Below are positions 25,238-31,800 of a stretch of 64,000 nt of DNA, in pieces. The stretch comes from Candidatus Equimonas faecalis (GTDB lineage Bacteria > Bacteroidota > Bacteroidia > Bacteroidales > Bacteroidaceae), in assembly GCA_018066245.1 (NCBI GenBank), contig JAGHRT010000033.1:60630-124629 (forward strand). The letters run 5' to 3'. Position 1 is the first letter of the stretch, and each line of letters starts with the position of its first letter. The notes under the pieces were generated by a model that saw nothing but the letters and a program-made list of their open reading frames with translations, had not been told where the DNA came from and searched no databases. The position numbers were made by a program, and so were the translations under genes.

Positions 25238-25424
25238 CCCTACTTACTTAACTTAAAAACTAATGAAAAATATACTTACTAACCTTTATTTCGTTTTTGT
25301 TCTGCGGCAGTGCGCCGCGGTTGGAAGTGGAAGAGTGTCTAGTTTAGTTTTGCTGGAAGACCTCGTAGGAGTTTTTCGTTTTTGTGTTGGTTAGAGGAAT
25401 CCGTTGTGTGTCTCTTTCTGTTTC
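25202..25424 (-). ncRNA. candidate small RNA with own promoter and terminator
   Basis: A canonical promoter (25431-25462) and a rho-independent terminator (25202-25237) enclose about 220 nt on the minus strand. The minus-strand sequence has no ATG except within the terminator loop, so it is not a coding transcript. It contains an internal GC stem near 25302-25320 and an AT-rich stretch before the terminator. I do not recognise the class. On the plus strand a 43-codon frame begins at 25263 (MKNILTNLYFVFV...), but it lacks a promoter and is considered chance. It could also be an attenuated leader. Confidence 0.6.
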
Positions 25425-25430
25425 CGAGTG

Positions 25431-25462
25431 CAAAAGTACGAGTTATTTTCATACCTACCAAA
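25431..25462 (-). promoter_or_regulatory. promoter of the candidate small RNA
   Basis: On the minus strand TTTG (25459-25462) is followed after exactly 20 bp by TACTTTTG (25431-25438). Transcription should begin near 25424. Confidence 0.78.
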
Positions 25463-25744
25463 TAAAATCCAAAAAGATTTGCATATTTTTTGTATATATG
25501 TGCGATTTTATAGGATTATGCTATGCAGAAATGCCAAATACGATAGAAATAATCGGATTTTAGGGTTTATTTAGTGTACACAAGCGCCGATTTTCCGAAT
25601 TCAGGGATTACCGAAAGCGAAGGAAGGGGGACTTTTGTATGTCGGCAGGGTATTTTACACGCACAGCAGGAAAGGTTGCGACTTATATATATAATAATGT
25701 ATCCCGCAACACTCCTATGGTCTTTCCTGCCTGTTCTCCCCCGT

Positions 25745-25828
25745 CGTAGTCCGCCGAGAATTTCGCGTAAGCCGCCGAGAGTTGCGCGTAGTCCGCCGAG
25801 AGTTTCGCGTAAGCCGCCGAGAGTGCGG
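25745..25828. repeat. 21-bp GC-core array (4 units)
   Basis: Four units of exactly 21 bp each alternate CGTAGTCCGCCGAGA and CGTAAGCCGCCGAGA, so the true repeat is a 42-bp pair. The core TCCGCCGAGAG is a variant of the TCCGCCGATAG core found elsewhere in the window. Confidence 0.88.
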
Positions 25829-25992
25829 AGAGAGGGAGAAGGGGGTACGACGGCAAGCGACCCGGAAGGGCAAATCAGGCTGACAGCAATATCGCATTGC
25901 CGCAAAAGCGGGAAATGGAAGCTTGATTCCGGGAACAAGTAAGCCAGCCGCTTTACGGGGCGACTGGCTACTCATTATTATATATATATTAG

Positions 25993-26156
25993 GTTATGCG
26001 CGTATATGGATTAAGTTATGCGCATATATGGATTAAGTTATGCGCGTATATGGATTAAGCTATGCGCGTATATGGATTAAGCTATGCGCGTATATGGATT
26101 AGGGTATGCGCGTATATGGATTAGGTTATGCGCGTATATGGAGAGGCTATGCGCAC
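25993..26156. repeat. 22-bp tandem repeat, seven copies
   Basis: Seven full copies and a partial eighth of GTTATGCGCGTATATGGATT(AA) follow each other with only a few substitutions at positions 2 and 10. The array ends just downstream of the sirtuin stop. The period is the same as that of the TATA-core arrays but the sequence is different. Confidence 0.93.
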
Positions 26157-26170
26157 GGGGCACTTCCGTT

Positions 26171-26872
26171 TCACGCTTTCAGCATCTCGACCATCTTCTC
26201 CACGCCGAGCGTCGCCACGTCCTGGATGACCGTAACGCGGTGGCCGGTGGAAGGCACCTGTACTTCCTTGGGGTCGATGAGGAATACGGGGGCAGAGGGA
26301 TTGACGTAATGGATAAGTCCCGCTGCCGGATAGACATTAAGGCTGGTTCCTACGATGGCAAACACGTCCGCCTGCATGGCTGCGGCTGCGGCTTCCTCCA
26401 TGCGCGGCACGGCTTCGCCAAACCACACGATGAAGGGGCGCAGCCGGCTGCCGTCGCGGGCGCGGTCGGCTGCCGTAAGCTGGCAGCGGTCGGCGGGGAG
26501 CGTAACGACTTGCGTGAGGTCGTCGGGGCGGCGCGAGGAGCAGGCCTTCATCAATTCGCCGTGGAGATAGATGATTTTGCTGCTGCCGGCGCGGGCGTGG
26601 AGGTCATCGACGTTTTGCGTAACCACCGTTACGTCGTATTCCCGCTCCAGTTCTGCCAGCAACCGGTGGGCGCGGTTGGGCTGGGCGGCCTGCAGTTGCG
26701 TGCGCAGGCCGTTGTAGAATGCCGTAACGAGGTCGGGGTCGGCCTGCCAGCCCTCGGGCGTGGCCACCTGACTGACATCGTATTTTTCCCAAAGGCCACC
26801 GCTGTCGCGGAAGGTGGCGAATCCGCTTTCGGCGCTGATGCCTGCACCGGTGAGTACAACGAGTTTTTTCAT
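26171..26872 (-). CDS. Sir2-family NAD-dependent deacylase
   Basis: The 233-residue sirtuin removes acyl groups from lysines using NAD. It shows GAGISAESGFATFRD (about 8-22), TQNVDDLHARAG (about 101), the catalytic His in YLHGEL, WFGEAVP and GTSLNVYPAAGL. The zinc-ribbon cysteines are missing: only two unpaired Cys occur between the HG motif and WFGE. The class III motif reads FYNGLRTQ, so the Arg usual three residues after the Tyr in CobB/SIRT5 is Leu. It is the last gene of a four-gene minus-strand group with a transporter and a LuxR regulator. Confidence 0.93.
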   Translation of the reverse strand: MKKLVVLTGAGISAESGFATFRDSGGLWEKYDVSQVATPEGWQADPDLVTAFYNGLRTQLQAAQPNRAHRLLAELEREYDVTVVTQNVDDLHARAGSSKIIYLHGELMKACSSRRPDDLTQVVTLPADRCQLTAADRARDGSRLRPFIVWFGEAVPRMEEAAAAAMQADVFAIVGTSLNVYPAAGLIHYVNPSAPVFLIDPKEVQVPSTGHRVTVIQDVATLGVEKMVEMLKA

Positions 26873-26913
26873 ATCCTGCGAGTTTTTCGGTTTACTCCTT
26901 TTGCCCTTCGCCT

Positions 26914-27513
26914 TCAGCTTTCACCCAGTTCCTCTATCGCTACGAGCCGCTGCATGACCACGTGGATGATGACGGCGGCCAGTGAGCGGGCACGGAGTTT
27001 CTCCATGATGTTTTTGCGGTGCGTAATGACAGTGGTCAGGCTGATGCAGAGGCGGTCGGCTATCTCCTTGTTGATGTAGCCTTTCGCCAGGAGCACGGCC
27101 ACTTCGGCTTCGCGCAGCGTGAGCAGGGCTTTGCCGGTGGGGCCGGGAGCCGGGTGTGAGCAGGCGGGCATGGCGGGATGGCCAAGGTGGCGCAGGCGCA
27201 GCACGTCCTTGGTGAGGGCGGCTTCGTCCTGGCAGACGTTCAGGGTGAGCAGGCCGGGGAGGCGGGGGAAGCCGTCGCCCTGCACGAGCACGATGCTGCG
27301 GTGGGAGCGTTGCTGGAAGTAGGCTGTGTGCTGGAAGTATATGGAGGAGCTCACGAAGTAGTGCATGAAACTTTCCGGCTGGGCTACGGCAAGTTCCTCC
27401 AGCGAGCGGAAAATGCACAGTTCGGCGTAGGGAATGATGTCTTGCAGCAGCATACGCAGCCCCATGGCGGCGAGGCGGTTGTCTTCTACTATGGCTACTT
27501 TTATCTGGTCCAT
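26914..27513 (-). CDS. LuxR-type regulator with degenerate receiver
   Basis: The 199-residue protein has an N-terminal region shaped like a response-regulator receiver (KVAIVEDNRLAAMGLRMLL) and a C-terminal LuxR/NarL helix-turn-helix (LTLREAEVAVLLAKGYINKEIADRLCISLTTVITHRKNIMEKL). The acidic pocket residues ED are present, but the segment where the phospho-acceptor Asp should stand reads MHYFVSSSIYFQH, with no Asp. It is therefore probably not controlled by phosphorylation. It lies 18 bp after the DUF1634 gene and 41 bp before the sirtuin, and may regulate this operon. Confidence 0.85.
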   Translation of the reverse strand: MDQIKVAIVEDNRLAAMGLRMLLQDIIPYAELCIFRSLEELAVAQPESFMHYFVSSSIYFQHTAYFQQRSHRSIVLVQGDGFPRLPGLLTLNVCQDEAALTKDVLRLRHLGHPAMPACSHPAPGPTGKALLTLREAEVAVLLAKGYINKEIADRLCISLTTVITHRKNIMEKLRARSLAAVIIHVVMQRLVAIEELGES

Positions 27514-27531
27514 AATATAAGGAATGCAGGC

Positions 27532-27930
27532 TTACGCGGGGAACGAGTTGAAGAGGATTACGGCGAGCACGGCGGCGGTTATGGCGGCGTAGAGCCAGTC
27601 GCGCTGGCGCAGATAGCCCAACAGTGAGAGCAGCACCCTGACTACGGGCGTCAGAATGAGCACCAGCACGCCGAGTTGTATGAGGGAGCGTCCGCTACCG
27701 GCCAGCACGCCGCCACAGATGCCTGGGAGGGTAGTGCTTTCGGCGGGATGGAAGGCGGGGTCGGTATAGGAGAATTGCGTATAGTCGGGCAGGGCTTCGC
27801 CGCCGTGGCGGACGAGATACACGCTGCCGCCGGCCAGACACACGGCCAGGGCGATTCCTACGCCTATGCGCAGGGTGTGGCACACGAGGGCCTGGATGGC
27901 GGTGTCGGGAGTAGAGGAGGAGTGTTTCAT
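27532..27930 (-). CDS. DUF1634 membrane protein
   Basis: The 132-residue protein has three predicted membrane segments (about 20-40, 78-105 and 112-130) and the DUF1634 pattern LPGICGGVLAGSGRSLIQLGVLVLILTPVVRV. DUF1634 proteins are found beside TSUP (TauE/SafE) transporters, as here, where the transporter stop lies only 7 bp upstream. It is probably an accessory subunit of that transporter. Confidence 0.85.
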   Translation of the reverse strand: MKHSSSTPDTAIQALVCHTLRIGVGIALAVCLAGGSVYLVRHGGEALPDYTQFSYTDPAFHPAESTTLPGICGGVLAGSGRSLIQLGVLVLILTPVVRVLLSLLGYLRQRDWLYAAITAAVLAVILFNSFPA

Positions 27931-27937
27931 CGGAGGA

Positions 27938-28774
27938 TTAGAATTTTCCGGCCAAGGCCATGTACATCATGTTCAGCGCGACACCGAGCACGGCCACGGC
28001 AAACACTTTGCGCAGCAGGCGGACATCGAGCCGCTTGAGCAGGCGTGCGCCCGTCAGAGCGCCCGCCAGTACGCCCGCCATTACGGGGAAGGCGATGCCG
28101 GGGGTAATCACGCCGCGCTGCACATACACGACAGCCGAGGCGCACGCCGTTACGCCCATCATGAAGTTGCTGGTCGTGGTGCTTACCTTAAAGGGGCATT
28201 TCATCAGGTCGTCCATAGCGATGACTTTCAGCACGCCGCTGCCGATGCCCAGTATGCCGCTCAACATGCCCGCCGCACCCATCACGCCGAAGCCGCCCGC
28301 GACGTTGCGCAGGCCATACGCCTGAAGTGAGCCGTCGGGCTGCGGCCATGAGCCGTTCAGGCGCAGGCGCGTGGCGAGGGGGCTGGGTTCCACGGCGCGG
28401 CGGACGGCGCGGCGGCGGAACTGGACGGCGGCAGTGAGCAGGAGCACGAGGCTGTAGATGAAGGCGATTACGGCGTTGTTCAGCCAGACGGCTATCCATG
28501 CGCCCACGACTGCGCCCACCGTGGTGGCTATTTCGAGGAACATGCCCAGGCGCACGTTGGTGATGCCCTCCTTCACATACGCGCTGCCCGCCCCGCTGGA
28601 CGTGGCGATGCTGGCCACGAGGGCCGCGCCCACCGCGTAGTGGAAATCCACGCCGAAACCGAGGGTCAGCACGGGGATGACCACCACCCCGCCGCCCAGT
28701 CCGGTGAGCGAGCCCAAAAGGCCTGCGGCATAGGCCGCCGCGAGGAGTATCAAGGTGAAAGTGAGGATGGTCAT
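27938..28774 (-). CDS. TSUP (TauE/SafE) family anion transporter
   Basis: The 278-residue protein has about eight membrane segments and the duplicated TSUP signature (AAGLLGSLTGLGGGVVVIPVL and AGMLSGILGIGSGVLKV). The start at 28774 (MTILTFTLILLAAAYAAG) is chosen because the track start adds 45 residues that cross the divergent promoter. The family exports or imports sulfite, sulfonates or related organic anions; the substrate here is unknown. It is first in the transporter-DUF1634-LuxR-sirtuin operon. Confidence 0.9.
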   Translation of the reverse strand: MTILTFTLILLAAAYAAGLLGSLTGLGGGVVVIPVLTLGFGVDFHYAVGAALVASIATSSGAGSAYVKEGITNVRLGMFLEIATTVGAVVGAWIAVWLNNAVIAFIYSLVLLLTAAVQFRRRAVRRAVEPSPLATRLRLNGSWPQPDGSLQAYGLRNVAGGFGVMGAAGMLSGILGIGSGVLKVIAMDDLMKCPFKVSTTTSNFMMGVTACASAVVYVQRGVITPGIAFPVMAGVLAGALTGARLLKRLDVRLLRKVFAVAVLGVALNMMYMALAGKF

Positions 28775-28809
28775 GGGCTGAGAAAAGATAAAATTCCCTA
28801 ATTTCAGTG

Positions 28810-28817
28810 CAAATTTA
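28810..28817 (-). promoter_or_regulatory. -7 box of the TSUP operon
   Basis: On the minus strand this reads TAAATTTG, a match to TAnnTTTG, 36 bp before the ATG. The -33 position has no TTTG. It nearly abuts the divergent alpha-2-macroglobulin promoter. Confidence 0.45.
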
Positions 28818-28826
28818 CGCAAAACT

Positions 28827-28858
28827 TTTGGCATTTCACCCCTTTTTCCGTACATTTG
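28827..28858 (+). promoter_or_regulatory. promoter of the alpha-2-macroglobulin gene
   Basis: TTTG (28827-28830) and TACATTTG (28851-28858) are separated by exactly 20 bp, an ideal Bacteroidetes promoter. Transcription should start near 28865, which excludes the TTG at 28887 only weakly but leaves a good leader for the ATG at 28893. Confidence 0.8.
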
Positions 28859-28892
28859 CGGCCTGAGTGATGAATAATAGCCCACTTTGCGT

Positions 28893-31800
28893 ATGAATAA
28901 GCCTGCCAACCCGTACTGCGTCCTCTTGCTGGCGTGCCTTCTTTCCCTGCTTTCCGGCGGCCTCGCGGCGGCCTCCGAAGTCCCTGTCTGTAAGGCAAGT
29001 GCCGCTCCCCTGCCGAGTGCCCGTTCCTATCCTATAGGAGCGTTTTCCCTATCGGCGGACTACGAAAAACTGTCGGCGGACTACGGAAGCGGCTCGGCGG
29101 ACTACGACATCCGCTGGCAGCGGGTGGAAAAAGCCCTGGCCGACGACCTGCCCGCCACCGCCCTGAAAGAACTCACGGCCATACGCCAGCGTGCCGCCCG
29201 CGAGGGCGATATGCCGCAGTTGTGCCGCGCCCTTTTTCAGTCCCTGCATTGCAGCGTGGAGATTTCCCCCGATTCGCTCCAGCCCTCCCTCGATGCCATA
29301 CGCCAGGCCCTTGATGCCGAACAGCGGCCCGTGCAGCGTGCCGTCTATCAGCACGTCCTCGGCCTCTGTCAGAACGATACGGCCCTCCTGCGTGCCTCCT
29401 TTGCCGACCTGCCCCTCCTGGCAGAAGCCCGTGCCGCCGACTATCTGCCTTTGATTGAGACCGGTGCCGACTCCCGGTGGCTCTATGCCGACGACCTGCT
29501 CAGTCTGTTCCTCTCCGACGTGGCCGCGCCCTCCTATGCCGCCGTCATCCGCGAGGCTCAGAGCCTTTACGCCCGGCAGGGCCGCACCGCTGCCTCCCTC
29601 CTGCTGGCCGAGCGCCTCAACCTGCCCGACAGCACACTCTATCCCCTTTGGCGCAATGCCGTGGATGCCGATGCTTCGCTCCGCCGCGTCAGTCCCATTA
29701 TGAACTACTTGGCCGGCGTGGAGCAGGCCACCCTCTCCATCGACTGCCTCACCGCCGGACTGTTGCGGCCGGGCCAGAAGGCCACCTTCGTCGCCCATGC
29801 CCGCAACCTGCGGCAGGCCACGTTCACCTTCGCCGGCCAGACGCACACCCTGCGCTTCGCCGACACGCCCGCATGGCAGACCCGTACCGACACCCTCACC
29901 CTGACGGCCCCCAAGGCCGGCTCTTATGAAGCCTGCCTCGCCGCCGCCGGTCTCTCCGACACCGAAAACGTGCAGATTTCCTCGGTGAAACCGCTCTTTT
30001 TCGGCCTTCCCGACGGACGCTGCCGCCTTGCCATCGTCGATGCGGCGACAGGGCGGATGCTCCCCCAGCCCTCGCTAGTGCGCAAGGCGAGGAAGAGCAA
30101 GGCAACGGTAACCTTCAAGCCCGAGGCCGACGGCTTCATCTACCTCAGCCGTGCCGACTTCAACCCCTCGGGGCAGACCTGCGACTTCTACCCCCGAGCC
30201 GGCTCCGACACCTACCACCCCGCCCTCGCATCGTGGAACTTCTCCGCAGGCTACTATAATGAAGGCCGCCCCATCAGCGAGACCCTGGCCCACATAGCCA
30301 CCGACCGCAACATCTACCGCCCCGGGCAGCAGGTGCAGGTCGCCGTGATGGCCTACCGCCGTGCCGACGACGACTACCGGGCAGCAGCCGGCCAACGCCT
30401 CGTGCTGCGCCTCGTGGACAGCAACCGCCGCGACGTGGCCTCCGACACGCTGACCACCGACACCCTCGGCACGGCAGCCGCCACCTTCGCCCTGCCGAGC
30501 GTTTGCCTCCCCGGAAGCTTCTGCATTTGCGCCGAAGGAGACGAGGGCATCGGTGCGCGGCAGTATATCCGCGTAGAAGAATACAAGCGTCCCACCTTCC
30601 TGCTGAAAACCGACGGTTTCATCGGAACATTTTCCCTTGGCGACACGGTTGTCGTCAGGGGGCGTGCCGTAACCTACTCGGGCGTGCCTTTGGCCGACAC
30701 CCCCGTTACGACCGACCAGGGCGACACCCTCACCACCGATGCCGACGGGCGTTTTGCCTTCCCCGTGGAGGTGAAGCGCCAGAAGGCGATGCCGTGGTTC
30801 TGGGGCAGGCAGAGCCTGACGCTCAAGGCCGTGGCGGCCAACGGCGAGACGGCTGAGGCCACCGTACACTGGAGTATTCGGACCGACCCTAAGGAGAGTG
30901 AAAACAAGTCCGCCGACAGTTTTTCCTACTCCGCCGACAGTTCGCACAAGTCCGCCGATAGGAAAACCCTGCCCTACTGGGAGAAAATCTCCTGCTCCGC
31001 CGACGGCTCCGAAGCCGTAGTCAGCATAGGCTCCTGCCATAGGCCCGTGTGGGCTTTCCTCGACGTAGTGAGCGGCAGTCGGGTGATAGAGCAGCGCATC
31101 GTTGAGTTCACCGACAGCTTCCGCCACACCCTGCGCTACCGTCCTGAATGGGGCGACGGCGCCGTGCTCCACCTCGCTTTCGTCAAGGAGGGCGAGTTGC
31201 ATGAGGCCCGCGCCGAAGTGGTGCGCCCCCGCCCCGACAAGCGCCTCCTGCTGCGCTGGGAAACCTTCCGCTCCGACCTCCAGCCGGGAGCCCGGGAGGA
31301 GTGGATGCTCTCCGTGCGCCATCCCGACGGTTCGCCCGCCCAGGCCCTCGTAACCGCCCGCCTCTACGATGCCGCGCTGGACGCGTTCACCTCCAACGAC
31401 TGGGGCTTCTCCCTCGACTTCCGCCGCAATCTTCCCTCGGCCTACTGGCACACCTCTTCGTGGGACTTCCCCAGCCAATACCTCAGCGCCAAGCTGCCCG
31501 CCTATAAGCCCCTCAGCCTTACCCGATGGCGCAGCGGCCTGTTCGCTTACGTCGGTGCCGACTTGTTCAGCCCCCGCCGGCTCTACGCCAACCGCCGCTT
31601 GAAGGGGGCCGCCGATTTGGAGGAGGCGGCCTTGGCCGGCGGCCCGCTGACCAAGGCCATGGCCACCGCCCCCACCGCTATGGCCAACGGGGCCATGGCT
31701 GCGAAAGACGAGGCCGCCGACATTGAGAGCCAGCGGGCGGAAAGTGCCGATGAAACCGTGGGAAGCGTGCGCGAAAACTTCGATGAAACCGCGTTCTTTA

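Larger units (their letters stand above)
25463..26170. other. gene-poor region with two tandem arrays
   Basis: About 700 bp hold no gene I would support. The overlapping opposite ORFs at 25567-25942 are created by a GC-rich 21-bp repeat without stops, and neither protein looks real. The section 25942-25969 has a possible hairpin (AGCCAG with CTGGCT). A 22-bp array follows at 25993-26156. Confidence 0.6.

Noticed and set aside
25263-25394. 43-codon plus-strand frame MKNILTNLYFVFV...
   Set aside because: It lies antisense to the promoter-bounded small RNA, has no plus-strand promoter and no family signal; kept only as an alternative.
25567-25942. Overlapping opposite ORFs of about 120 codons in the gene-poor region
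   Set aside because: Both are kept open by the 21-bp GC-rich repeats, have no promoter or recognisable protein features and are Arg/Pro-rich in the way typical of shadow frames.
25745-26156. Possible CRISPR array in the gene-poor region
   Set aside because: Units are contiguous 21- or 22-bp tandem repeats without unique spacers, and no cas gene is in the window.
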